Assembly (NCBI GenBank): GCA_022717655.1
Contig: JAIIAN010000126.1
Span: 1 to 8,674, forward strand
Origin: Bacillota bacterium
GTDB lineage: Bacteria > Bacillota > Clostridia > Lachnospirales > Lachnospiraceae
DNA: 8,674 nt
Reading direction: 5' to 3'
Shown here piece after piece: positions 1-6,345 of this stretch (within the stretch, counting starts at the first letter, position 1; each line of letters opens with the position of its first letter). Made by a program: the position numbers and the translations under genes. The notes under the pieces were generated by a model. It was not told the DNA's origin, did not search any database, and worked only from the letters and a program-made list of their open reading frames with translations.

Positions 1-33
1 ATGAAAAAATGAAAATGAAAGGAGAAAGAAAAT

Positions 34-441
34 ATGGAAATAGGTAAAAAACTAAAGGAGGCACGTTTAAATAGGGGGTTGACTCAAGAAGTCATTGCTG
101 AAAAACTAAATGTTTCTCGTCAAACAATATCCAATTGGGAAAATGAAAAATCTTATCCTGATATTATAAGTGTCATTGAGTTAAGCAACCTTTATTCCAT
201 AAGTCTTGATGATTTATTGAAAGGGGACGATGAAATGATGGAACATTTACAAGAAAGCACAAACGTTGTTAAAAGTAATCAAAAACTATTGAGAGCGATT
301 ATCTTAAATATTATTGTGGTAATTTTATTGGTTACACTAGGAATGTTTTTACCAAGTAAAAGTTATTATTTAGTGATGATCTTTTGTCTTGCTATCGTGA
401 GTTCATCATTGTTGCTTTATCAAATGATTAAACGTATTTAA
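34..441 (+). CDS. HTH-XRE transcriptional regulator with two C-terminal membrane segments
   Basis: This is a 135-residue protein. Residues 4-62 form a Cro/C1-type (XRE) helix-turn-helix: an LTQEVIAEKL helix, then the recognition helix SRQTISNWEN at about 28-37, then the usual SLDDLLKG close. After a short polar linker, residues 86-106 and 111-130 are strongly hydrophobic, so the DNA-binding domain is probably tethered to the membrane. Family knowledge: such HTH-plus-TM proteins in Bacillota usually control a small neighbouring membrane or transport locus. The start follows a good Shine-Dalgarno (AAGGAG, about 20-25). The next gene begins 13 bases after the stop, so the two are almost certainly co-transcribed. 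The DNA is AT-rich, unlike the ICE genes further right, and probably belongs to the host chromosome or an older insertion. The target operator is not visible because the promoter lies outside the window. Confidence 0.85.
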   Translation: MEIGKKLKEARLNRGLTQEVIAEKLNVSRQTISNWENEKSYPDIISVIELSNLYSISLDDLLKGDDEMMEHLQESTNVVKSNQKLLRAIILNIIVVILLVTLGMFLPSKSYYLVMIFCLAIVSSSLLLYQMIKRI

Positions 442-454
442 GGAGGAACGGATC

Positions 455-781
455 ATGGAAGTGAAAAGTATTTTAGCGATTATATGTGCGGCTATTGCAC
501 TTGTTGGGGGAATTGAAACAGTTTATCAAATTTATCAATTAACGGTGATTGATGCCACAATTCGTGGTTTAAAACATCCTAAACTATGGGGATTACTCGC
601 AAGTAATGGAAATAATTCAAGTGGTTTATTACTTTATTTGATAGGAAGAAGAAACTATCCTATAAATTCTATTGATTCTAATCAAAAAACAAAAATGATT
701 CAAAGAAAAAAAGCAGCAGGAATCTCTTTATGTTTTATGGTTGTAGGAATCCTTGGGTTGATTTTAAGTATAAGTTTATAA
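455..781 (+). CDS. Small membrane protein of unknown function, partner of the HTH-TM regulator
   Basis: I do not recognise this 108-residue protein. It has hydrophobic stretches at about 5-24, 43-64 (interrupted by a polar Asn-rich patch) and 87-107. Basic residues between them (RGLKHPK, IGRRN, QRKK) suggest two or three membrane passes. It starts after a near-perfect Shine-Dalgarno, AAGGAGG, whose first bases overlap the stop codon of the upstream regulator. That tight spacing indicates one operon and probably translational coupling. No catalytic motif is visible. By context it could be the target, sensor or effector of the membrane-tethered regulator, but this is inference. No clear intrinsic terminator follows it. 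Confidence 0.75.
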   Translation: MEVKSILAIICAAIALVGGIETVYQIYQLTVIDATIRGLKHPKLWGLLASNGNNSSGLLLYLIGRRNYPINSIDSNQKTKMIQRKKAAGISLCFMVVGILGLILSISL

Positions 782-974
782 TTTATAATTTCTAGCACTT
801 ACATATTGTTATCGCAGTGTGGATTTTGTCTAACTTCATAGGGTGTCGTAAGTGCCTATTTATGGGCGTTTCCCGGATTTTATGATTTTATCTTAACTCG
901 TCAGAACTCGTCATTTTATAAAAAATTGGTGTCAAAATTGGTGTCAATCAGCAGAGAGATACCTTTTTTGCCAC
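782..974. other. Gene-free AT-rich stretch, possible old element boundary
   Basis: No convincing coding sequence is visible. The stretch holds a wobble-rich inverted repeat (850-859 pairing with 862-871, centred on CCTATTTATGG) without a clean T-run, and then the two tandem duplications at 895-947. The position between a chromosome-like operon and decayed ICE sequence suggests an integration boundary or remains of an integrase 3' end. I cannot prove either. Confidence 0.3.
895..947. repeat. Two adjacent tandem duplications (10-bp and 12-bp units)
   Basis: AACTCGTCAG at 895-904 is repeated at 905-914 with one mismatch in the last base. Shortly after, AAAATTGGTGTC at 922-933 is repeated exactly at 934-945. 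Short direct repeats like these are typical of recombinase arm or core sites at element ends, or of a relic integrase 3' region. No integrase gene is present here, so function is inference. Confidence 0.5.
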
Positions 975-997
975 AGTATATCAGTATCACAAATTGT

Positions 998-1030
998 AAA
1001 ATTGAATATCGCAAGTAGATTATGGAACGC
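998..1030 (+). repeat. 33-bp direct repeat, copy A (leader of decayed adhesin gene)
   Basis: This 33-bp stretch, which includes TTGAATATCGCAAGTAG, is identical to 2651-2683. Weaker similarity extends upstream to about 975 (both copies contain ATCAGTAT) and downstream into a terminator hairpin. Copy B sits just before the intact surface-protein gene, so copy A marks a duplicated, now decayed leader. Confidence 0.9.
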
Positions 1031-1050
1031 TTAAACAGACGTTCCTTTTC
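1024..1050 (+). terminator. Intrinsic terminator-like hairpin in the decayed leader
   Basis: GGAACG (1024-1029) pairs perfectly with CGTTCC (1040-1045) and is followed by TTTTCT. The equivalent hairpin in the intact leader (2677-2698) has the same 22-nt length but different inner bases, which still pair. The structure therefore appears to be under selection, or was when the copies were young. Confidence 0.5.
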
Positions 1051-1070
1051 TACTCTCAAAAGCTGTACAA

Positions 1071-1205
1071 AATGAGGGTTACATTAGGGCGGAAGCCCTG
1101 CCCAGTGAGAATAAAGAGCACTATAAATGTGGTCGTTATATTTACTTTGGCTAGAAACTGGATATTAAATAGCTCTGGGCGAAACTGGCTATCAGGAATG
1201 TTGCC
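1071..1205 (+). pseudogene. Decayed fragment of a thioester-domain/Cna-B surface protein
   Basis: Read in the frame from 1071, this stretch gives NEGYIRAEALPSENKEHYKC, then GRYIYFG, a stop at 1152, a stop at 1170 and LWAKLAIRN. This lines up without gaps against residues 159-201 of the intact adhesin (DEVYAGAKAFASENKGRYEC, GGYIYSG, FWAKLAVGN), including Cys178. Together with the shared 33-bp leader upstream, this is a relic of a homologous gene. About 540 bp between the leader and this point are missing relative to the intact copy, and nothing recognisable of the Cna-B, VaFE or anchor regions follows. The same frame continues past two more stops into an AT-rich stretch ending near 1347 that I cannot assign. 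The gene is not functional. Either an earlier related element left it, or a local duplication decayed. Confidence 0.8.
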
Positions 1206-1375
1206 AACATTTCCGGCAGAGCCAAGCATTATTTCAAACGATAATACGAGGCATTAGCAAAAGAGGTGATTTTAAATTATTTTAAGGAAATACAAAAACT
1301 AAATAGCAATATCAAGAATGATTATATAAGCATTAATATCTTTTAGTTCTAAGACAAAAATCAAATATATTTAAG
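1206..1375. other. AT-rich intergenic stretch between adhesin relic and nuclease-like gene
   Basis: Homology to the intact adhesin fades after about 1205. A Shine-Dalgarno-like AGAGGTGA lies near 1262 but no start codon with a sustained frame follows it. I see nothing else that can be supported. Confidence 0.4.
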
Positions 1376-1404
1376 TTGTCGGGTTACTAAAATATAGATA
1401 TAAT
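1376..1404 (+). promoter_or_regulatory. Sigma-A-type promoter for the nuclease-like gene
   Basis: TTGTCG (1376-1381, four of six consensus bases) is followed after exactly 17 bases by a perfect TATAAT (1399-1404). Transcription would start near 1411, giving a leader of only about 20 bases. The gene thus appears to have its own promoter. Confidence 0.6.
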
Positions 1405-1431
1405 TATTGTAAAAACATAGGGGTGATTTTT

Positions 1432-2463
1432 GTGCATAAAGATTCTACAAGTGCCATGGGATTTCGTTTTGAGAAAATTGTTGCAAATATATTTGATAGT
1501 TACAACTTTACAACTACGTTAACCTCATGGAATCATGATAGCGGATATGATATATTAGCAAATATAAACAACATGAATTATATAGTTGAAGTAAAATTTT
1601 CACGTACTAATCGAATGCCTAGTTCAACTTTAGTTGATACTGCCTGTCGGTTAAAAGTAATTAGCCACAGTAAAGGAGACATATTAAATCCCTGTACACC
1701 TATTTTAGTTGTTGGGGCAAAGATCATTCCCGATCTTCGTAAAAGAATAGAAGATATCGGGGTGATTGTTCTTGATATACAGAATCTTTTATTTCTCGTA
1801 CGAGATAATGAAACTCTTAAGAGTGAATTGTTATCAATACTTGATTTTTCTGTTAATGACCTTTTACCGGACGAACCGAAGACACAAATATTTAAACAGC
1901 AACAGGAATTTGTCACGCCACCTAAAACAAAGGGTGAACTTTTAAAAGAACGTGTATCTAGTTGGGAAAATTCTATTGGTAACACGGCATATGAGGATTT
2001 ATGTTTTGAAACTTTAAACTATTTATTTGATGATGAACTATCTTTATGGCATAGACAACAGACTTCAAATGCAGAATTATACAGATTCGATTTAATCTGC
2101 AAAATAAAGGATGGCGATGTAAGCGGTTTATGGACTACCATATTGCAATGTTTTAATAGCAAGTACATTATTTTTGAATTTAAGAATTATAGCGAAAAAA
2201 TCACTCAAAAAGAGATATACACTACAGATAAATACCTATACTTAAAAGCTTTAAGGGGAGTTGCAATCCTTGTTTCTTGTAAAGGTGCTTCTACAAATGC
2301 CAACAAAGCAATTAGAGGTACTTTGCGAGAAAATGGGAAATTAATTTTAAGTGTTAGCAATACAGATCTTCTTAAAATGATTGATATAAAAATAAATAAA
2401 GGAATCCCTGCTGACTACCTATATCAAAAATTTGATGAATTACTTATTGATTTGGAAAAATAA
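1432..2463 (+). CDS. Protein with two PD-(D/E)XK nuclease-like modules (restriction/Mrr-like)
   Basis: I prefer the GTG at 1432 (343 residues): AGGGGTG at 1419-1425 is well spaced before it, while the GTG at 1423 lies inside that site. Residue numbers here count from 1423. The N-terminal module reads GFRFEKIVANIF, then GYDI (Asp43), then a strand ending EVK (Glu56, Lys58). This is the D-(x)n-ExK core of Mrr-like and restriction-type PD-(D/E)XK folds, with Glu17 on the preceding helix. The second half repeats the plan: an FETLNYLF helix (Glu196), YRFDL (Asp223), then IIFEFKN (Glu252, Lys254). No helicase, methylase or signal sequence is visible. Likely roles are DNA cleavage in defence or a solitary restriction-like enzyme, but the target and activity are unknown. 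The gene is AT-rich, unlike the ICE genes, and sits between the decayed and intact adhesin leaders with no partner gene, so it looks like separately acquired cargo. Confidence 0.75.
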   Translation: MHKDSTSAMGFRFEKIVANIFDSYNFTTTLTSWNHDSGYDILANINNMNYIVEVKFSRTNRMPSSTLVDTACRLKVISHSKGDILNPCTPILVVGAKIIPDLRKRIEDIGVIVLDIQNLLFLVRDNETLKSELLSILDFSVNDLLPDEPKTQIFKQQQEFVTPPKTKGELLKERVSSWENSIGNTAYEDLCFETLNYLFDDELSLWHRQQTSNAELYRFDLICKIKDGDVSGLWTTILQCFNSKYIIFEFKNYSEKITQKEIYTTDKYLYLKALRGVAILVSCKGASTNANKAIRGTLRENGKLILSVSNTDLLKMIDIKINKGIPADYLYQKFDELLIDLEK

Positions 2464-2587
2464 AATAATTATTATTGGGAAAAGCTCTTTAAAAAGTTCG
2501 ATTATCCCATAAAATATTGTATTTATCGCATTTTTTACGGACTTCAAATCTTAAATATACCACGAATTTATTACAAACGAGCAAACC

Positions 2588-2616
2588 TTAACTCGATACG
2601 AAATTCCAGCTATGAT
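2588..2616 (+). promoter_or_regulatory. Candidate promoter for the adhesin leader
   Basis: TTAACT (2588-2593, four of six consensus) and TATGAT (2611-2616, five of six) are separated by 17 bases. Transcripts from here would begin near 2623 and run through the 33-bp repeat and two terminator-like hairpins before the adhesin start. An alternative -10, TATAGT at 2625-2630, lacks a good -35. The stretch from the nuclease stop to here (2464-2587) shows no gene and only a weak inverted repeat around 2475-2510. Confidence 0.4.
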
Positions 2617-2650
2617 AGATATGGTATAGTACATCAGTATTGAAAATCTA

Positions 2651-2683
2651 AAAATTGAATATCGCAAGTAGATTATGGAACGC
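2651..2683 (+). repeat. 33-bp direct repeat, copy B (adhesin leader)
   Basis: Identical to 998-1030. It lies between the candidate promoter and the first hairpin of the intact adhesin leader. The perfect conservation, next to a heavily decayed coding region in copy A, points to recent recombination or to a functional non-coding element. Confidence 0.9.
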
Positions 2684-2703
2684 CCAGACAGGTGTTCCTT
2701 TTC
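2677..2703 (+). terminator. First intrinsic terminator-like hairpin in adhesin leader
   Basis: GGAACGCC (2677-2684) pairs with GGTGTTCC (2691-2698), including one G-T wobble, around a six-base loop, then TTTTCTATTT. Lying between the promoter and the gene, it suggests attenuation of adhesin transcription. Confidence 0.6.
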
Positions 2704-2710
2704 TATTTCC

Positions 2711-2737
2711 AGCCGTTCAGAAATGGACGGCTTTTTC
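2711..2737 (+). terminator. Second intrinsic terminator-like hairpin in adhesin leader
   Basis: AGCCGTTC (2711-2718) pairs with GGACGGCT (2725-2732), with one wobble, around a six-base loop and runs into TTTT. The following bases, CTATATCCAAACGAAAGGAG, resemble those after the hairpin that precedes the FtsK-like gene (CCATATCCAGAAAGAGG). Hairpin, T-run and ribosome binding site therefore appear as a repeated leader module in this element. Confidence 0.6.
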
Positions 2738-2769
2738 TATATCCAAACGAAAGGAGAATTTTAAAAGCT

Positions 2770-5700
2770 ATGAAAAAGATATTGAAGCGATTAGCCACGG
2801 GCTTCCTTGCCTTTGCGACTATCGTTACCGCTTTGCCGACAACGGCAGTCCACGCTTCCGAGAAGCAATACTGGACAGAAAGTGCCGAGCGTGTCGGTAT
2901 CGTTGAAAAAGTGATGAATGACGGTTCTATCGGTTCGACATTCAACGAGGGACACATGACCGTTGAGGGCGAGGACGCTTTCTGCGTGGATATTAACACT
3001 AACTTCCGCAACGGCTACAAGACCAGAGCCGACACAAGCACACGCATGAGCTACGACCAGATTTCAGATGTTGCCCTCTCAATCGAGTATGTCAATCAGT
3101 ATGTGCAGAGCCACAGCGGATTGAGCAGTCAGCATATTTACCTTTTGAAACAGTGCGTCGTATGGCAGAGATTGAGTGTTCATCTGGGCTGGCAATGCGA
3201 TAACGTCAGAGCTTCCTATGATGAAATCCCAAAAGCGATACAGGACGAGGTGTACGCTGGTGCGAAAGCCTTTGCCAGCGAGAACAAGGGACGCTATGAA
3301 TGTGGCGGTTATATCTACTCTGGCGAGGGACAGGACATTGGACAGTTCTGGGCGAAACTTGCCGTAGGAAATGCCACCCTTAAAAAGACTTCCAGTAATG
3401 CCAGCATTACCGACGGGAACGGGCTTTACTCTATCGCTGGTGCGACTTATGGTGTCTATTCTGATAAGGGCTGCACAAAACAGCTTGCCACACTTACGAC
3501 TGATAACAACGGGAACACTGATACCGTGGAAGTAAAGGCTGGTACAGTCTACATCAAAGAGCTTTCCGCTCCTGCTGGCTATAAGGTAGACAGCACTGTC
3601 TATTCCTTAAATGTAGAAGCTGGCAAGACAGCGACCTTGAACGTATCCGATACGCCAAAGGTCACAGATACCCTTATCGAGCTTTTCAAGATTGACATGG
3701 AAACACAGAAAGACGCTCCACAGGGCGACGCTTCCCTAGAGGGTGCGGAGTTCACATGGAAATTCTATGCGGGACACTATACCGCTGACAATCTCCCCAG
3801 CGAGCCTACCAAAACATGGGTGACAAAGACAATCGCTGAAAAGGACAGCGACGGCACTATCCATTATGTTTCCCGCCTTTCTGATGAATACAAGGTATCT
3901 GGGGACAGCTTCTATACACAGGACGGAAAGAACGTGCTTCCTTTAGGAACGCTGACCGTTGAGGAAACGAAAGCTCCTAACGGCTATCTTCTTGACGGTG
4001 CGTATATGCAGGCAAACGGTAGCGAAGAACAGATTAAAGGAATGTACCTTACACAGATTACCGAGGACGGCGATATTGCCGTACTGTCTGGAAGCAATCA
4101 GTTTTCCGTATCAGATGAGGTTATCCGTGGCGATGTGAAAATCCAGAAAAGAGATTTAGAAACCAGCGATACCAAAGGTCAAGGAAGTGCGACCTTGAAA
4201 GACGCTGAATTTGAAATCATTTCCCTTAATGACAATGCCGTACTTGTCGAGGGAAAACTTTACAGCAAGAATGAAGTGGTAAAGACAATCCTTACCGACA
4301 TTGAGGGCGTGGCTTCTACTTCTGCCGATTTACTTCCTTACGGAAAATACCGTATCGAGGAAAGCAAAGCACCAGAGGGCTATCTGACGAACGGTGCAGA
4401 ACCGATTGAATTTGAAATCACAGAGGACGGAAAAATCGTTGACCTTACAGGGACAGACACATCAATCTACAATCAAGTGAAGCGTGGCGACCTAGAGGGT
4501 GTCAAGATTGGTGCTGGCACACACCAGCGTCTTGCGGGAGTGACCTTTAGGATCACAAGCAAGACGACAGGAGAAAGCCACATCATTGTAACCGACGATA
4601 ACGGGCAATTCTCCACTTCTGCGGATTGGGCTTCCCATAAGCACGATACCAACGAGGGAAAAGACAGCGAGGACGGCGTGTGGTTCGGAACTTCTGAACC
4701 TGACGACACAAAGGGAGCTTTGCTTTATGATACCTACATCATTGAGGAATTACGCTGTGAGAGCAACAAAGGCTTTGAGCTTATCCCGCCGTTTGAAATC
4801 GTGGTGTCCAGAAACAATGTGACCGTTGACTTAGAGACACTCACTGATGAATACGAGAAAGAAATCACTATCCATACCACAGCCACAGGCAAGGACGGCG
4901 AGAAGTCTATCATAGCTGGCAAAGAGGTAACAATCATTGACACAGTTACGCTTGACGGGCTGGAAAAAGGCACAAAATATCAGCTTAAAGGCTGGCAGAT
5001 GTTGAAAGAGGAAAACGCCGAGCTTCTTATCGACGGACAGCGTGTAGAAAGTGATTACACATTCACAGCCGACAGCGGAGAAATGAAGATTGAAATGGAA
5101 TATACGTTCAACGCTTCTTCTCTGGGCGGTCAGAACCTTGTAACCTTTGAGGAACTTTACGACCTTTCCAATGAGGACGAGCCTGTAAAGGTGACAGAAC
5201 ACAAGGACATTGACGACGAGGGACAGACGGTGCTTATCACAGAGCGTATCATCTCTATCCATACCACAGCGACCAGCGAGGACAGAAAGAAAGAGATTGA
5301 AGCAGGAAAAGACGTGACAATCATTGATACCGTTACCCTTGACGGATTGGAAATCGGCACAAAGTATCAGCTTGTAGGCTGGCAGATGATTAAGGACGAA
5401 AACGCCGAGCTTATCATAGGTGGTGAGCGTGTCGAGAATGACTATACCTTTACTGCCGACAGTGAAAGCATGGAAGTCCAGATTGCCTTTACATTCGACG
5501 CTTCCGAGCTGGGCGGGAAAGAGCTTGTGACCTTTGAGGAATTATACGATTTGAGCAATCCAGACGAACCGACAAAGGTTACAGAGCATAAGGACATTGA
5601 GGACGACGGGCAGACGGTGACAATCACAGAAGTACCAGAAACGCCAGAAGAACCAACAGAGCCAGAACAGCCGACCACACCAGATACACCGAGCAAGACA

Positions 5701-5814
5701 ACGGACGCTCCAAAGACAGGTGATAATACAAATATTGCCTTATTCTTAGGGCTTCTTGTTCTTTCTGGTACAGGCGTGGCAGGAACATACTTCTTCAAGC
5801 GTAGACGCTCATAA
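2770..5814 (+). CDS. Sortase-anchored thioester-domain/Cna-B/VaFE surface protein of an ICE
   Basis: A 1014-residue adhesin-like wall protein. The ATG at 2770 is preferred over 2692: it follows AAGGAG (2751-2756) and begins a clear signal peptide (MKKILKR, a hydrophobic core, then a VHAS cleavage site near residue 30). Residues 35-205 are a thioester domain: Cys72 in FCV and Gln128 in KQCVVW would form the internal thioester used to bind targets covalently. Four Cna-B/SpaA-like domains follow at about 205-298, 299-455, 454-573 and 573-697. Their Y-x-I-x-E glutamates (Glu264, 399, 531, 660) and partner lysines (for example Lys307, Lys460) would form isopeptide bonds. Two near-identical VaFE domains (about 698-955) carry VTFEELYDLS. 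A Pro/Glu/Thr spacer leads to APKTG, a membrane helix and KRRRS: a sortase signal with Ala in place of the usual Leu. The gene lies where Tn916 has orf24, so a role in mating-pair or host-cell attachment is plausible. Confidence 0.9.
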   Translation: MKKILKRLATGFLAFATIVTALPTTAVHASEKQYWTESAERVGIVEKVMNDGSIGSTFNEGHMTVEGEDAFCVDINTNFRNGYKTRADTSTRMSYDQISDVALSIEYVNQYVQSHSGLSSQHIYLLKQCVVWQRLSVHLGWQCDNVRASYDEIPKAIQDEVYAGAKAFASENKGRYECGGYIYSGEGQDIGQFWAKLAVGNATLKKTSSNASITDGNGLYSIAGATYGVYSDKGCTKQLATLTTDNNGNTDTVEVKAGTVYIKELSAPAGYKVDSTVYSLNVEAGKTATLNVSDTPKVTDTLIELFKIDMETQKDAPQGDASLEGAEFTWKFYAGHYTADNLPSEPTKTWVTKTIAEKDSDGTIHYVSRLSDEYKVSGDSFYTQDGKNVLPLGTLTVEETKAPNGYLLDGAYMQANGSEEQIKGMYLTQITEDGDIAVLSGSNQFSVSDEVIRGDVKIQKRDLETSDTKGQGSATLKDAEFEIISLNDNAVLVEGKLYSKNEVVKTILTDIEGVASTSADLLPYGKYRIEESKAPEGYLTNGAEPIEFEITEDGKIVDLTGTDTSIYNQVKRGDLEGVKIGAGTHQRLAGVTFRITSKTTGESHIIVTDDNGQFSTSADWASHKHDTNEGKDSEDGVWFGTSEPDDTKGALLYDTYIIEELRCESNKGFELIPPFEIVVSRNNVTVDLETLTDEYEKEITIHTTATGKDGEKSIIAGKEVTIIDTVTLDGLEKGTKYQLKGWQMLKEENAELLIDGQRVESDYTFTADSGEMKIEMEYTFNASSLGGQNLVTFEELYDLSNEDEPVKVTEHKDIDDEGQTVLITERIISIHTTATSEDRKKEIEAGKDVTIIDTVTLDGLEIGTKYQLVGWQMIKDENAELIIGGERVENDYTFTADSESMEVQIAFTFDASELGGKELVTFEELYDLSNPDEPTKVTEHKDIEDDGQTVTITEVPETPEEPTEPEQPTTPDTPSKTTDAPKTGDNTNIALFLGLLVLSGTGVAGTYFFKRRRS
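4861..5634 (+). repeat. Tandem 387-bp repeat encoding two VaFE domains
   Basis: Two copies of a 129-residue unit lie head to tail (4861-5247 and 5248-5634). Both contain IHTTAT, VTIIDTVTLDGLE, GTKYQL, GWQM, DYTFTADS, VTFEELYDLS and VTEHKDI. They differ at scattered positions, so the duplication is not brand new. Unit number could vary between strains by recombination and change stalk length. Confidence 0.85.
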
Positions 5815-5894
5815 TCGGGCGGTCTGCTTATGATGAAGAAATCCCGTTCCCCGCCGTATGGATTTGTAACAGGAAATAAAAATCTAAACTGTTA

Positions 5895-5930
5895 CTTTTC
5901 TGTTCTTCTGCTTGCAGATCAACAGAAAAG
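5895..5930. repeat. 36-bp near-perfect inverted repeat upstream of the DUF961 genes
   Basis: Positions 5895-5911 and 5914-5930 pair at 15 of 17 positions (outer arm CTTTTCTGTT with AACAGAAAAG, inner arm TCTGC with GCAGA), separated by two bases. No T-run follows, so it is unlikely to be a simple terminator. It could be an RNA stem in the transfer-operon leader, or a dyad bound by a protein. Confidence 0.75.
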
Positions 5931-5947
5931 AACAGTCCACTAGGGGC

Positions 5948-5968
5948 GTGGGGAGTGTAGCTCCCCAC
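5948..5968. repeat. Perfect 8-bp GC-rich hairpin just upstream of the first DUF961 gene
   Basis: GTGGGGAG (5948-5955) pairs exactly with CTCCCCAC (5961-5968) around TGTAG. No T-run follows. It lies 34 bases before the preferred start at 6003 and 17 bases after the larger inverted repeat, making a two-hairpin leader or protein-binding region. Confidence 0.7.
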
Positions 5969-6002
5969 ATATCAATCACAGAAAGAAATGAGGTATGAAC
6001 AC

Positions 6003-6329
6003 ATGAAATTAAAATATATCGTGCCTGACATGGCACAGACTTTTGGAAATTTGGAGTTTGCAGGAGAAAATGACGTGGAGCAACAGCGTGTCAATGGTCG
6101 CTTTGTTCCCGTGACAAGAAGCTATAACCTGTATTCCGACATTCAGAGAGCCGACGACATTATCGTGGTGCTTCCCGCAAAGGCTGGTGAAAAGCGTTTC
6201 AAGTATGAGCAAAAAGTAAAGCTCGTCAATCCAAAGATTACCGCCGAGGGAAAGAATGTGCGAGGTCGTGGCTACACCAACTATATTTTAAACTCTGACG
6301 ATATGCTTCCAGTCGAGGAAAGCAAGTAA
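6003..6329 (+). CDS. YdcP/DUF961 family protein (Tn916 Orf23-like)
   Basis: A 108-residue protein. The ATG at 6003 is chosen over 5988: GAGGT at 5990-5994 gives a properly spaced Shine-Dalgarno for 6003, and MKLKYIVPDM is the usual family N-terminus. Family signatures are TFGNLEF (13-19), VKLVNP (72-77) and YILNSDD (94-100). These small soluble proteins occur in pairs at the start of the transfer region of Tn916, Tn1549 and related ICEs. Their exact biochemical role is not established. The next gene starts 16 bases after this stop and is a paralogue, so the two form one operon. Upstream, two inverted repeats occupy the leader and no strong sigma-A promoter is obvious. In Tn916, transfer genes are read from promoters that reach them only after the element circularises, which would also fit here. 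Confidence 0.85.
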   Translation: MKLKYIVPDMAQTFGNLEFAGENDVEQQRVNGRFVPVTRSYNLYSDIQRADDIIVVLPAKAGEKRFKYEQKVKLVNPKITAEGKNVRGRGYTNYILNSDDMLPVEESK

Positions 6330-6345
6330 AGGGGGATAACAGATT

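Noticed and set aside
840..880. Possible tRNA or tRNA fragment as integration site
   Set aside because: The inverted repeat at 850-871 is wobble-rich, and no cloverleaf or T-arm consensus can be built around it.
2692..2769. Upstream ATG extending the adhesin by 26 residues
   Set aside because: The extension lies inside the terminator hairpins, has no Shine-Dalgarno and would bury the signal peptide that begins at 2770.
2655..2906. Plus-strand frame through the adhesin leader (NIASRLWNAQTGVPFLF)
   Set aside because: It starts without a good ribosome binding site, runs through two terminator hairpins and then overlaps the adhesin in another frame. The same frame stops at once in the decayed copy (after about ten codons). 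A leader peptide is not excluded but is unsupported.
4831..5798. Several reverse-strand open frames opposite the adhesin
   Set aside because: Overlapping shadows of a well-supported plus-strand gene with repeats. They lack ribosome binding sites and recognisable domains.
5830..5943. 37-residue plus-strand frame starting MMKKSRSPPYG between the adhesin and DUF961 genes
   Set aside because: There is no convincing Shine-Dalgarno, and much of it is the 36-bp inverted repeat, which better explains the sequence. I would reconsider if homologues keep the frame.
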